DNA of 64,000 bases from Legionella sp. PC997 (GTDB lineage: Bacteria > Pseudomonadota > Gammaproteobacteria > Legionellales > Legionellaceae): NCBI RefSeq assembly GCF_014109825.1, contig NZ_CP059577.1, positions 86,432 through 150,431 on the forward strand, given 5' to 3'. Position 1 is the stretch's first letter. The number at the start of each line of letters is the position of its first letter. The notes beneath the pieces were generated by a model, which had not been told where the DNA came from, did no database searches, and saw only the letters and a list, made by a program, of their open reading frames with translations. Shown piece by piece: positions 8,035 through 17,034 of this stretch. Position numbers and translations under genes: made by a program.

Positions 8035-9477
8035 ATGAGTAAATATTCTATGCCCAACTATCTGCATCTCGCCCTGAAATCCGAACGACTTCAGTTAATC
8101 CCTATTTCACTAAACTATGCCGAAGAGTTGTGCAAAGAATTTACCGCTGAAATTACAGAACATATGTGGCCAAGTGCTCCGAAAACTCAAGAAGAAATTA
8201 ACCAGCATATTTCTGAACAACAAATCAAAATGCAGGAAGGCACTGAAATCGCATTAGTCATTTTAAACGAAGAAAACCAAGCTTTTTTAGGATATGCCTG
8301 CCTGCACCAAGCGAATACGAAAACACCCGAATTAGGTATTTGGTTAAAGAAAAGTGCTCATGGATTTCACTATGGTTTTGAAACAATTAATTTATTAAAA
8401 ACATGGGCTGAAACTAATCTTGTTTATGATTATCTAAAATATCCAGTTGTAAGACATAATATCCCAAGTCGCAAACTTGCCGAAAAAATGGGTGGCATCA
8501 TTCAAGATGAATACATCAAAACAAGTGAATCAGGCAAGTTGCTTGATGAAGTAGAATATCGATTTTATGGTGTACCAATGACAAATACACAACCCATGAA
8601 TATTACTGAAAGCTTAGTGCGCGAGCTCATTGCTCAGCAATTTCCACAGTGGAGTCATCTGCCTATTCAAGCTGTAAACAATAGCGGTTGGGACAATAGA
8701 ACCTTTCACCTAGGTACAGAAATGCTCATTCGTATGCCAAGCAGCGCCGAATACGCAGGACAAGTGGAAAAAGAGCAAGCATGGTTACCCCAATTGGCCC
8801 CACATCTTCCTCTTCCGATACCCGCACCGCTTGCGATGGGAAAACCCAGTACCCTGTATCCTTGGAAGTGGTCCATTAATCATTGGCTTCCTGGAGAAAC
8901 AGCAGCGGTTACTCCCATTAATGATTTACCTGAATTTGCACATGATTTAGCTCTATTTCTTAAAGCGCTCCAGAGCATCAATTCAATAGGCGGTCCTCTT
9001 GCTGGGCCCCAGAGTTTTTATCGTGGTGGTGATTTAGCAGTTTATGATTCAGAGACACACAAAGCCATCGAAAATTTGAAGGACAATATAGATTTTCATT
9101 CTGCAACACAAGTTTGGGAAAAAGCACTCTCCACCTCATGGCAAAATCCACCAGTATGGGTCCATGGTGATGTGAGTGTTGGCAATTTATTGCTTTCTCA
9201 AGGAAAATTAAGTGCGGTTATCGATTTTGGCCAACTCGCAATCGGCGATCCTGCTTGCGATCTTGCTATTGCCTGGACACTATTTGAAGGAAAAAGTCGG
9301 AGCATTTTTTTAGAAACACTAGAACTTGACTCAAAGACTTGGGAACGAGGACGTGCCTGGGCTTTATGGAAATCAATGATGTACCTTGTGAATCAACAAA
9401 CAGAGATGAATTTTGAAGCAAAAAGAGCATTGCGCACAATTCATGAAGTGATCGAGGATCATAGGAAACTATCATGA
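8035..9477 (+). CDS. GNAT acetyltransferase-APH kinase fusion
   Basis: A two-domain enzyme. The N-terminal part (about 180 residues) is a RimJ/L-type GNAT domain (ELGIWLKKSAHGFHYGFE, then an RKLAEKMGG end). After MTNTQPMNITE comes an APH-type kinase with catalytic WVHGDVSVGN, DFG and DPACDLA motifs. The kinase resembles the macrolide/streptomycin phosphotransferase branch. The frame extends upstream to a TTG at 7942, but no good ribosome-binding site is seen there, so ATG 8035 (or 8050) is preferred. Acetyl plus phosphoryl transfer in one chain recalls the bifunctional aminoglycoside enzyme AAC-APH, though sequence similarity to it is not obvious. It overlaps the next gene by 4 bases. Confidence 0.75.
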   Translation: MSKYSMPNYLHLALKSERLQLIPISLNYAEELCKEFTAEITEHMWPSAPKTQEEINQHISEQQIKMQEGTEIALVILNEENQAFLGYACLHQANTKTPELGIWLKKSAHGFHYGFETINLLKTWAETNLVYDYLKYPVVRHNIPSRKLAEKMGGIIQDEYIKTSESGKLLDEVEYRFYGVPMTNTQPMNITESLVRELIAQQFPQWSHLPIQAVNNSGWDNRTFHLGTEMLIRMPSSAEYAGQVEKEQAWLPQLAPHLPLPIPAPLAMGKPSTLYPWKWSINHWLPGETAAVTPINDLPEFAHDLALFLKALQSINSIGGPLAGPQSFYRGGDLAVYDSETHKAIENLKDNIDFHSATQVWEKALSTSWQNPPVWVHGDVSVGNLLLSQGKLSAVIDFGQLAIGDPACDLAIAWTLFEGKSRSIFLETLELDSKTWERGRAWALWKSMMYLVNQQTEMNFEAKRALRTIHEVIEDHRKLS

Positions 9478-10424
9478 AGAATCCTCACATAGAATGGGCA
9501 CTTAGTGCCTTAAACAATTTAGGATTTCAAATTGAACCCACCAAGCCCGAAATAATTCTCGATACAGCTTGGTCAGAAGTGTGTCGCTTTCAAACGAACT
9601 TTGGATTGGTTTATTTGAAGAAGGTTCCTTCTGCATTGTCATTAGAAACCAACGTCATTCAGCTATTGCAGCAACAATTCAATGCTCCTGTTCCGCAAAT
9701 CTTGGCTCATAATCAGGAACTAAACTGTTTTTTAATGCAAGATGCTGGCATTCCTTTACATGATGTCTTTAAACAGGAATTTAGACCTAACCTTTTAATT
9801 GATGCCATTCATCATTACACAAAGCTGCAGATAGACTCAGCAGATAAAATAAACCTCCTTCTTGATTTAGGCGTCCCTGATTGGCGCCTGCAACAATTGC
9901 CAAGACTTTATAACCAATTAATGAATGAAGAAGAGTTATTAATTGGCGATGGATTAACTCAAAAAGAATTAAAACAATTAAAAAATTTAGAGAGTAAATT
10001 ACAAATTCTTTGTGACCAATTAGCCAGTTTCAAAGTGCCTGATACTTTTGGCCATGCCGATTTTCATGATAAAAATATCTTAGTGAATCTCAATACTCAT
10101 CAAACCACGCTGATTGATTTAGGGGAAGTTGTTATTACTCATCCTTTTTTCTCATTCGTTAATTGTTTGTATCGTGCAACAGAACATTTAAAACTACCAA
10201 GCAGTCAATATAAGAAATTACAGGAGGATTGTTTTAAAAACTGGCTCTCGATAGAGTCCTCTGCGCATTTGCTTGAGATCATTGCAATTATTGAACAATG
10301 TTGGGCTATACATGCGGTGTTGGGCGAGTATCGCCTAATTAAAAGCATCGACCCCATCGCATCAATAACACTGTGTCGACAAGGCCGATTTGCTGGAAAA
10401 TTAAGAGCTTGGATAGAACAATAA
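9474..10424 (+). CDS. APH-family small-molecule kinase (paralogue B)
   Basis: A 316-residue kinase closely related to the gene at 3135-4112. Shared blocks include CFLMQDAGI, LGVPDWRLQQLP and DFHDKN. Here the catalytic loop keeps the canonical first His (HADFHDKN) and has IDLGE as the metal motif. The ATG overlaps the upstream fusion gene's TGA, so it is cotranslated with the GNAT-APH enzyme. The substrate is unknown. Two diverged copies 5 kb apart indicate an old duplication within the block. Confidence 0.76.
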   Translation: MKNPHIEWALSALNNLGFQIEPTKPEIILDTAWSEVCRFQTNFGLVYLKKVPSALSLETNVIQLLQQQFNAPVPQILAHNQELNCFLMQDAGIPLHDVFKQEFRPNLLIDAIHHYTKLQIDSADKINLLLDLGVPDWRLQQLPRLYNQLMNEEELLIGDGLTQKELKQLKNLESKLQILCDQLASFKVPDTFGHADFHDKNILVNLNTHQTTLIDLGEVVITHPFFSFVNCLYRATEHLKLPSSQYKKLQEDCFKNWLSIESSAHLLEIIAIIEQCWAIHAVLGEYRLIKSIDPIASITLCRQGRFAGKLRAWIEQ

Positions 10425-10431
10425 AGCGCTA

Positions 10432-11288
10432 TTATTGACGGACCAACCGGATATTTTCTCTACCAAAAGGACTATTTTCTGTGGAGCGATAGGGGTTAAT
10501 ATCCAATCCTCCTCGCCGAGTATAACGTCCATAGATTGATAATATTTCCGGTTTGCAACAGTTCATAATATCCACAAAAATCCGTTCAATACATTGTTCA
10601 TGAAACTCGTTATGATTTCTAAAGGAAACAAGGTATTTTAATAAGCCTTCTTGATTAATCTTTTTTCCTTTATACGCAATTTGTATGCTTCCCCAATCGG
10701 GTTGATTAGTCACCAAGCAATTTGATTTTAATAGGTTAGAATACAATCTTTCTTCCACTAACTCGTTTTGAACACTAAGAAATGATGGCTCAACCAAATA
10801 GACAGAGCATTCAACATCGAGATGGTCAATGCACTCACCTTTCGGTATTTGTGATACAGCGTAGTGTTTTGCTTGTTCCAAAAGATAAATTTTAACTGAA
10901 ACTGGAGCTTCTATACGTGCTTCTAAATCATTTTTTATTGTATTTTCTAACTCACTAATACTTTTTATTTTGGTATTATTGAATGAATTAAAATAAAGTT
11001 TTAATGACTTGGATTCGATGAGTTTGGGCGAGTTACAATCATAAAAAATTTCACCAATCCCAACCATCGGTTTACCTTTTTCGTTGAGCCAAGAGACTTC
11101 ATAATGATTCCAGCAGTCAAAACCCACAAAAGGAGGATGGGGGCAGGATCAATGCCAATTTCTTGTCGCTTACCTGCTCTGGGAATAGGATAGAGTCGAT
11201 TGGGATTATAGGTGGAATCATAGTCTGATTTTTTACCTAACTCTGATTCATTAACGGATTGATATTTTTTTAATACAGCATCGCTCAT
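10432..11288 (-). pseudogene. queF: NADPH-dependent preQ0 reductase QueF, frameshifted
   Basis: The two reading frames together encode a full-length long-form QueF, which reduces preQ0 to preQ1 for queuosine. The N-terminal 58 or so codons (SELGKKSDYDSTYNPNRLYP, RAGKRQEIGIDPA) lie in one frame from ATG 11288. The rest (VGFDCWNHYEVSW, then the active-site LLKSNCLVTNQPDWG, RYTRRGGLDINPYRS and the C-terminal IRLVRQ) lies in the neighbouring frame from about 11140. Adding one base in the C-run near 11140-11145 restores an 858-base frame (285 residues, like E. coli QueF). The catalytic Cys and Asp remain, so the break is recent or a sequencing error. Confidence 0.8.
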
Positions 11289-11681
11289 AGTATTTAACTC
11301 CAATATTTCAATAATTTTTGCACTACTTTGCCAATTGATTGGCTGGTTTATTTCCAGTTGACTGGCAATATACGTTAACAAAGAGGCTGCTTCATTTATT
11401 TTATTAGCCTTTTCACTCAATTCGCGGGCTTGAAGGCTCATTGATGCGGCCAGATTAAAGTTTGGATTCGCAAGGATTTCTTTAATAGTAGATAAAGAGA
11501 ATCCAAGGAATTTTAAGGTGATAATTTGTTGTAAAATAAGTAAATCAGTTTCAGAATACAAACGATAGCCAGAATCAGAGCGCTTTGTTGGTTTTAACAA
11601 ACCTACTTCATCATAGTATTGCAATGACCGAATTGAAAGAGAGGTCATTTGGCTGATTTCTTTAATTTGATAATATTTCAT
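11001..11681 (-). CDS. MerR-family regulator reading in frame into queF
   Basis: Residues 1-70 are a MerR helix-turn-helix (YYQIKEISQMTSLSIRSLQYYDEVGLLKP, then GYRLYSETDL) followed by a dimerisation helix to about residue 130. There is no stop before the QueF start: the frame passes through EILELNT directly into QueF's MSDAVLKKYQ and ends 28 codons past the QueF frameshift. ATG 11681 is chosen because AAGGAG lies 9 bases upstream and the longer frame would overlap the promoter. The QueF ATG has its own GGAG, so both a MerR-QueF fusion and a separate QueF were once possible. The inducer is unknown. Confidence 0.78.
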   Translation of the reverse strand: MKYYQIKEISQMTSLSIRSLQYYDEVGLLKPTKRSDSGYRLYSETDLLILQQIITLKFLGFSLSTIKEILANPNFNLAASMSLQARELSEKANKINEAASLLTYIASQLEINQPINWQSSAKIIEILELNTMSDAVLKKYQSVNESELGKKSDYDSTYNPNRLYPIPRAGKRQEIGIDPAPILLLWVLTAGIIMKSLGSTKKVNRWLGLVKFFMIVTRPNSSNPSH

Positions 11682-11704
11682 AAGCATCATCTCCTTAATT
11701 GATG

Positions 11705-11735
11705 ATTCTAAGCTATCACGCAACGTGAGGGTCAA
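11705..11735 (-). promoter_or_regulatory. MerR-type promoter with 19-bp spacer
   Basis: On the minus strand TTGACC (-35, 11730-11735) and TAGAAT (-10, 11705-11710) are separated by exactly 19 bases. The spacer contains the dyad TCACG-TTG-CGTGA. An overlong spacer with a central dyad is the hallmark of promoters activated by MerR-family proteins. It lies 24 bases upstream of the merR start, so autoregulation is likely. Confidence 0.75.
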
Positions 11736-11824
11736 TAGTCATTTTATTCAAGAGAATAAAAAAATTGTTTGTTTCATGTTAAGATGTGCCGCTTCATAGT
11801 TATATTTACTGCATAGTGGTTATT

Positions 11825-13237
11825 ATGAGCCCAAATACTATTCAATTAAATCAAAATCATGGGGGACCACTCCACTACCTCGGAAATAGGTACCTCACTC
11901 TTCCAGATTTAACAGGACATATGTCCCCTGATACCAGCTGGTTGAATGAACATTTCTCTGTATTATTGGCGAATAATAAAGGCCAAAAATACAAGAAAGC
12001 TATTGAGCCTTTTTCAGGTTCTGCTTCTTGGAGCTTGGCTGCAATGGAGGTTGGCCTTGCAGAAGAATATATTGTCAATGACAGCAATAAAGTTCTGATT
12101 AATATACTTCAATTAATTAGAGACAATCCTACGCTTGTTAAAACCTCTTATGCTGCGTTAATAGAAAAATATGATGTTTCCCTATCGAAGAAAGATTTTT
12201 TCCTTAAAGTGATTGAGAATTACAACCAGACAACTGATGAGGAAAAACCATTATTGCTCCCCTTTATCATCAATCATTCATGGGGAGGAATTCTTTTTTA
12301 TGATAAAGAACTGAATATTATCTATCGCGAAGGTGAATTATTTGAAGGAAAAAACGCCAATCGATTTCTTGAACATGCAAATTTGTCGTTGGAAATGTTC
12401 TTGTGTGAGATTGACCGAGTATCTAACCTTCTTAATGTAAATCAAGTTTCATTCAGAAGTGGTGATTTTATGGACGTGATTTCGATCGCGACACCTGGTG
12501 ATTTTGTGGCGCTGAATCCTCCTTATCCAGAGAATGAGCACTCAACGTTTGAAAAAGCTGGGATGTATACTGAACTTTATTCACCTGAAAAACTGCACCA
12601 AAATTTGGTTCACATCGTTCACTATCTTGAAAGCCAAGGTATTCATTATTACATGACTTATGGGTTTTATAATCCCAAATTCAGAAACTACGTCTTAGCT
12701 AATAAGAACCAGCAACCAATTAATTACTTTCGTGTTCTCGGTTATAAGCATTGTGCTTTTGGAATAGGCCTTGATCAGATGTACTTTACTTCCCAGTTTT
12801 CAATTCCCAAAAGGATAAACATATTCAAAGCAGAAGAGGTTTTAGGGAACCAAGATTTAACACCTGAAGAAGCACTAGAACAATTTAAACGACTTTCAAA
12901 AAAATGTTTTGCTGTTATTTACCGAGCCTTTATTAAGCCTGGGCTTGAGATGGAGTATCAAAAGGCCTGGCATCAGGTCGCTTCCTATTTTGTGCAATAT
13001 CGCGGAGCGTTAGGTTCTTGCCTGCATAAAACTAACGATGGTATGTGGCTTGCCTATTCTCGTTGGCCAGATAAAGCGACTCGAGATGCTTCTTGGCCAG
13101 GCGACAATGCACCATCTGAGATGTTACCTGATGACATTAAAAAAGCGCTTATAACCATTCAAGAGAGTATTGATCAAACGCAAAAACTACCCGAAATTAC
13201 TATGGAAGTTATCGATGATTTATTGTATTCAAACTAA
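11825..13237 (+). CDS. Dam-like adenine methyltransferase fused to an ABM-like domain
   Basis: A 470-residue protein. Residues 10-350 resemble D12-class N6-adenine methyltransferases: an SAM-binding EPFSGSASWSLAA (about 61-73), a following VNDSN acidic strand, and the catalytic motif as NPPY (231-234) instead of DPPY. The segment GGPLHYLGNRY matches the N-terminal Dam motif. Residues about 370-450 (AVIYRAFIKPGLEMEYQKAW and SRWPDKATRDASW) look like an antibiotic-biosynthesis-monooxygenase domain, an unusual partner. ATG 11825 is preferred over an upstream GTG at 11786. No restriction enzyme gene is adjacent, so it may be an orphan methylase or act on another substrate. Confidence 0.7.
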   Translation: MSPNTIQLNQNHGGPLHYLGNRYLTLPDLTGHMSPDTSWLNEHFSVLLANNKGQKYKKAIEPFSGSASWSLAAMEVGLAEEYIVNDSNKVLINILQLIRDNPTLVKTSYAALIEKYDVSLSKKDFFLKVIENYNQTTDEEKPLLLPFIINHSWGGILFYDKELNIIYREGELFEGKNANRFLEHANLSLEMFLCEIDRVSNLLNVNQVSFRSGDFMDVISIATPGDFVALNPPYPENEHSTFEKAGMYTELYSPEKLHQNLVHIVHYLESQGIHYYMTYGFYNPKFRNYVLANKNQQPINYFRVLGYKHCAFGIGLDQMYFTSQFSIPKRINIFKAEEVLGNQDLTPEEALEQFKRLSKKCFAVIYRAFIKPGLEMEYQKAWHQVASYFVQYRGALGSCLHKTNDGMWLAYSRWPDKATRDASWPGDNAPSEMLPDDIKKALITIQESIDQTQKLPEITMEVIDDLLYSN

Positions 13238-13255
13238 TTTTAGAAGATATAACTC

Positions 13256-13699
13256 ATGAATCAAGCCGCAAATTACCAACTAGAGCTTGTTATAGACCCC
13301 AAGCTACTAGAACAGCAAGATAAAATTATTCGTGATGGGATAGTAAATTTTAATGCTCCTTTTACGGGAACCAAACCAGAGCGTTACTCAATCTATGTGA
13401 AAGATAACGAAGGTACTATTATTGGCGGTGCTATTGTATATGCTCATAAAAGCTCAATATACGTTGATGTCCTCTGGGTTAATGAAGAATACCGTGGTCT
13501 TGGTATTGGTGCTGAGATATTACGCAACGTTGAAGTCGAAGCAATTAAACGAGGGATTCCAGCATCAACATTAGATACTTTTTCTTTTCAGGCAGAAGGG
13601 TTTTATTTAAAACAAGGCTATCAGCATTTAGGAACAATTAACAAATACCTAGAAGGACATGATCGGATCTATTTGAGAAAACAATTGAAGAAAGAGTAA
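13256..13699 (+). CDS. GNAT N-acetyltransferase
   Basis: A 147-residue single GNAT domain. The acetyl-CoA loop is EYRGLGIGAEIL, preceded by the strand IYVDVLWVN and followed by FQAEGFYLKQGY. These features are shared with the C-terminal GNAT of 15547-16584 and the N-terminal GNAT of 17035-17892, so the three form a local paralogue family. Substrate unknown. It lies 18 bases after the Dam-like gene and is probably cotranscribed with it. The 112 bases that follow hold no visible gene. Confidence 0.8.
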   Translation: MNQAANYQLELVIDPKLLEQQDKIIRDGIVNFNAPFTGTKPERYSIYVKDNEGTIIGGAIVYAHKSSIYVDVLWVNEEYRGLGIGAEILRNVEVEAIKRGIPASTLDTFSFQAEGFYLKQGYQHLGTINKYLEGHDRIYLRKQLKKE

Positions 13700-13811
13700 A
13701 GGCATATCCCCCATAAAAGAAATATACCTTGAAAAAGAACAGAACAAACGAAGCATCTATTTTCCGAAGTTGATCTTTTATTGGAACTGATCGTAAAAAT
13801 TCATAAATGAA

Positions 13812-14480
13812 TTAGAAAGGAAAGGGAGGTAGCTGACTCTTATCTCTAAGCCAGAATGGATGATGCCATTCTTCATAGATAGAAACTGGCATATTGCTTT
13901 GCTTAAATTCATCAAAAGATAAGCCGCAAAGAATCCATTTAAGGAATTCCCCGCAAGTTTCTGGACTTATTAAGTGACCGGACTGATAAGCCTCATCAAA
14001 CATTTTATGCAAATGAAATGAAGTTGTTTCTCTTAAAATTTTTTGAATTCTTGTATCCACTTCCCCTGGAATAACACAAAACACACCGATATTTTTCTCG
14101 GCTAACTCTTTTCTCACAATAGCCGTTACTTCATCCAAACCTGCTTTACTGGCACAGTATGTTGAACTTTCTTTAAGTTTCAAAGTGGCTGCCCTTGATG
14201 TAACAAATAAAATCCGAGACTTCTCAGGCATCCCTACCGCGAGAAGTGCTGTTAGTTTCATGGGAGCTAATAAATTAACCTGGAACACTGCGTCAATACT
14301 GTCACAATCATATTCAGTTAACGGACGTGGAGGGCTTTTCATTCCTGCATTATGAACTAAAAGATGAAGCGGTATATCAGATTCATTAATAATTTTTGCA
14401 ACCTGTTCAATATCACTATTGCGGGTAAAATCCGATTGAATGGGAACAAAACGAGGAAATAGCGCTTTAGTATTCATCAT
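13812..14480 (-). CDS. short-chain dehydrogenase lacking the N-terminal cofactor motif
   Basis: A 222-residue protein of the SDR family. NAG (in LLVHNAGMKSPP), the central Asn strand and the catalytic YCASK with upstream Ser are present. The first beta-alpha-beta unit with the glycine-rich TGxxxGIG NAD(P)-binding motif is absent: the protein begins at about the third strand (FVPIQSDFTR). ATG 14480 is supported by AAGGA 7 bases upstream. Upstream is only the end of the next kinase gene, with no hidden N-terminal segment. It is therefore probably an inactive remnant, or a protein needing a partner subunit for cofactor binding. Confidence 0.65.
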   Translation of the reverse strand: MMNTKALFPRFVPIQSDFTRNSDIEQVAKIINESDIPLHLLVHNAGMKSPPRPLTEYDCDSIDAVFQVNLLAPMKLTALLAVGMPEKSRILFVTSRAATLKLKESSTYCASKAGLDEVTAIVRKELAEKNIGVFCVIPGEVDTRIQKILRETTSFHLHKMFDEAYQSGHLISPETCGEFLKWILCGLSFDEFKQSNMPVSIYEEWHHPFWLRDKSQLPPFPF

Positions 14481-14540
14481 GAAGCATTCCTTGAAACTTA
14501 AGTTAATTTCGTGCGATATGGTAATCAAAGTTGAATAAAG

Positions 14541-15554
14541 TTAACAGTTTATTCTTAATTCACGTGTTACTAATTGAGTTAATTCTGTAATACTCGCCTT
14601 GACTTGAATAATAGTAGGCAAAACCTGAAGAACCTGTTCAACACCAATATTCTGCTGCTCGCTATCAGAGCTAAAAGAACGCTCTATATTATACACCAGC
14701 CAATTGATCCAATTACCAAGAACACCATAAAAGGCGGCCTCTAAATGATCCTGATTTATAGTTAATCCAGATGATGCATATATTTTTAGCATTTTTATAA
14801 ATAAAGATTTATGAAAAAATGGGGTAGTAATTCCACTCCAATCAAGAGCACAATTGACTATTTCATAGGTAGGATTAAGTTTTCGCGCAGACTCCCAATC
14901 GATGAGAAATGGAGTATCATTTTTATCCCATAAAACATTTTTTTGATCCAGATCGCCATGGGTTACTACACTACTACTTTGTAAAATAGGTATTACTTTT
15001 TGATAGAGCTCATTAAGCTCAATTATAATTCGTTGATTACTTTTTAATTGCTCTTTAAACACCAAATTTTGGCTTGCTGACTGGTCTATTAACACACTAA
15101 TTTTTTCATTGGTATGAATATCAAATTCTTGAGTGCTTAGTTCAGGGACATTAAGATTAATACAATGAATTTTTGCCAAAAAGGCAGCTATTTTAAGTGC
15201 ATGCACCTCAGATATAGCGTCTTTATTTAATGCTTTTGCTGCTATCCAAGGATAAACAAGAAAAGCTTCATCTTCCGAAAGGATTAAATAATTATTTTCT
15301 ATTTTTAGAGCATGGATTGCAGGTATCGTATGCTTGGAAAATAGGAAGGCTATCTCTTCTGTCAATTCATATTGGGATTTAACTTCTTCAGTCAATTGGA
15401 TCCTGCTATTGAGTTGTTTTACAGCAAACTGCGAGCCATTGCACTCCAGATACCACATTTTATGTAAAAGACCGCCATAGACTCTTTGAGGCAAGTCACA
15501 AGGTTGGTTTATCTTTAATTTTTTACAGATTGTTTCTAGCTGACTTCTATTCAC
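14541..15554 (-). CDS. APH/choline-kinase-fold phosphotransferase
   Basis: A 337-residue kinase-like protein with the full catalytic signature VVTHGDLDQKNVLW and the metal motif LIDWESARKLNP, so probably active. The N-lobe includes AVKQLNSRIQ with the ATP-binding Lys. Substrate unknown. It starts with GTG at 15554, overlapping the end of the upstream double-GNAT gene by 8 bases. It belongs to a minus-strand operon running from about 21.3 kb to 13.8 kb. Confidence 0.77.
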   Translation of the reverse strand: MNRSQLETICKKLKINQPCDLPQRVYGGLLHKMWYLECNGSQFAVKQLNSRIQLTEEVKSQYELTEEIAFLFSKHTIPAIHALKIENNYLILSEDEAFLVYPWIAAKALNKDAISEVHALKIAAFLAKIHCINLNVPELSTQEFDIHTNEKISVLIDQSASQNLVFKEQLKSNQRIIIELNELYQKVIPILQSSSVVTHGDLDQKNVLWDKNDTPFLIDWESARKLNPTYEIVNCALDWSGITTPFFHKSLFIKMLKIYASSGLTINQDHLEAAFYGVLGNWINWLVYNIERSFSSDSEQQNIGVEQVLQVLPTIIQVKASITELTQLVTRELRINC

Positions 15555-16584
15555 TATGAACCGCCTTAAGAATGCCTTGTGTTTCTAACTCTTCATTAAA
15601 AAATTTAACAAAAAATGTTTTGCTTAACTTGGGATTTTTTTTATTGATTCTCGTAAATTCTGCTGTAAAACCGCATTTCTTATAAAATTCTGGCGCTTGA
15701 AATGCACTAGTCACTAAATTGATATTATTAAAGCCCTGACCTTTGAAATGATGTTCTAGAGCAAGCAATAACTGCTTACCATACCCTTTACCACGATAAG
15801 CGCTATCTACCCAAATATCATCCACATAAATTTCAGAAAATGCTGTATAGGCATTAATCACCCCAAAAACTTCTCCTTGGGCAGAAGAAATAGTCACTGA
15901 AAAACATCGATAATTGACGTCGATACCATGCTGAGCCTCATAGGCAACAAATCCCTTTGTCATTCGGTTTTCTGTTGTCTCATCAAGCTCATCAACAAAT
16001 TGGATTTGATATTCTTTCTTGCTTTCTAAAGGTTCCCCTACATTCTGTACATTACTATCAAAACGAAAAATAACTCGCTGAGGCTGATGTGGATCATAAT
16101 TGACTGTTTTAATTTCTTCCTGGAAATTACCCATTGTAATTTTTGCAATAGTTTTGCGCCAAAAGTTAAGCGCTGGCTTATTTTCCGGAATCACAGAAAT
16201 TTCCCATAAGCCTGGATGCATGTTCCAAAGTTCAGAGGAAACCAAAAAACCTAAACCTTTGCCTTGAAACTTTGCAGTAATGAAAAACTCGCCCATATTC
16301 CACATAGTATCTGGGTAAATTCCTTCTTGATTTAATAGGGCAAAACCTGCTAATTCATTACCTACTTTAATCAGAAAGGCTTTTCTTGTCGGCTCTTCAA
16401 AGTATTTTTTAAAATCGAAGCTTTCATAAAGGCCATCGGGAGGCAAAGCCCAATCCTCTGAAATAAAACCGCAGTCACGAGAGAGTTCATATACATAAAA
16501 TCGTGCCATATTTTGGATGATAGGATAATCATCTAATGTTGCTGTCTCAATTTTTAAAGCAGATTGTAATTCTTTGATGTTCAC
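15547..16584 (-). CDS. tandem double-GNAT acetyltransferase
   Basis: A 345-residue protein with two GNAT domains. The first (residues 1-175) has an acetyl-CoA loop near KFQGKGLGFLVSSELW and a PENKPALNFWRK end, typical of small acetyltransferases. The second (about 195-335) has SAYRGKGYGKQLL and FQAPEFYKKCGF, and belongs to the same subfamily as the genes at 13256 and 17035. The start is GTG at 16584, overlapping the upstream TGA (GTGA), with AAGGAAA in front. The fusion may make one enzyme with two acceptor sites, or may derive from loss of a stop between neighbours. Confidence 0.78.
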   Translation of the reverse strand: MNIKELQSALKIETATLDDYPIIQNMARFYVYELSRDCGFISEDWALPPDGLYESFDFKKYFEEPTRKAFLIKVGNELAGFALLNQEGIYPDTMWNMGEFFITAKFQGKGLGFLVSSELWNMHPGLWEISVIPENKPALNFWRKTIAKITMGNFQEEIKTVNYDPHQPQRVIFRFDSNVQNVGEPLESKKEYQIQFVDELDETTENRMTKGFVAYEAQHGIDVNYRCFSVTISSAQGEVFGVINAYTAFSEIYVDDIWVDSAYRGKGYGKQLLLALEHHFKGQGFNNINLVTSAFQAPEFYKKCGFTAEFTRINKKNPKLSKTFFVKFFNEELETQGILKAVHSE

Positions 16585-17033
16585 AGCACTTTCCTTAAAT
16601 ACAGTTTTGCCATATGACCTTCATTCTGATAACCAAGCGATTTGTAAAAATCATGAGAGCCCTCTTTGGCTCGCCTAAGTCCCGATGTCAAATCAATGAT
16701 ACAGGGACTAAACTGCCTGGCAAATTCCTCAACAGTAATCATAAGCTTTTTACCTATTCCTTGATTACGATATCCTTGGTCGACCACAAGGCCTTCAATA
16801 TGAAATCTTGTTGTTTCTGAAACAAAAAGATAGCTCTTAGACCAAGCAATCCAACCAACAACTTTTCCAGCAATTTCCGCAAGAAGAACACCGTAATGCA
16901 GTTCATTAGTAAATAGCTCAAGTCTTCTTTGCAACTCATCAGGCGATTGCGGATAGCCCAATTGCTCCATTAAAGGGTGAAGATGTTGAGCATCATCAAT
17001 TACTGCTTTGCGGATAATCAATTCAACAGACAT
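16581..17033 (-). CDS. GNAT N-acetyltransferase
   Basis: A 150-residue single GNAT domain with a canonical acetyl-CoA loop QGYRNQGIGKKLM, preceded by FHIEGLVVD and ending in a SHDFYKSLGYQ strand. This branch includes aminoglycoside N-acetyltransferase-like and uncharacterised acetyltransferases. GGAG lies 7 bases upstream of ATG 17033. It is separated by 1 base from the upstream GNAT-cupin gene and overlaps the downstream GNAT by 4, so expression is coupled. Substrate unknown. Confidence 0.8.
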   Translation of the reverse strand: MSVELIIRKAVIDDAQHLHPLMEQLGYPQSPDELQRRLELFTNELHYGVLLAEIAGKVVGWIAWSKSYLFVSETTRFHIEGLVVDQGYRNQGIGKKLMITVEEFARQFSPCIIDLTSGLRRAKEGSHDFYKSLGYQNEGHMAKLYLRKVL

Positions 17034-17034
17034 T

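Noticed and set aside
11875..12087. Open frame on the minus strand within the Dam-like gene.
   Set aside because: Antisense to a well-supported gene, with no independent signals.
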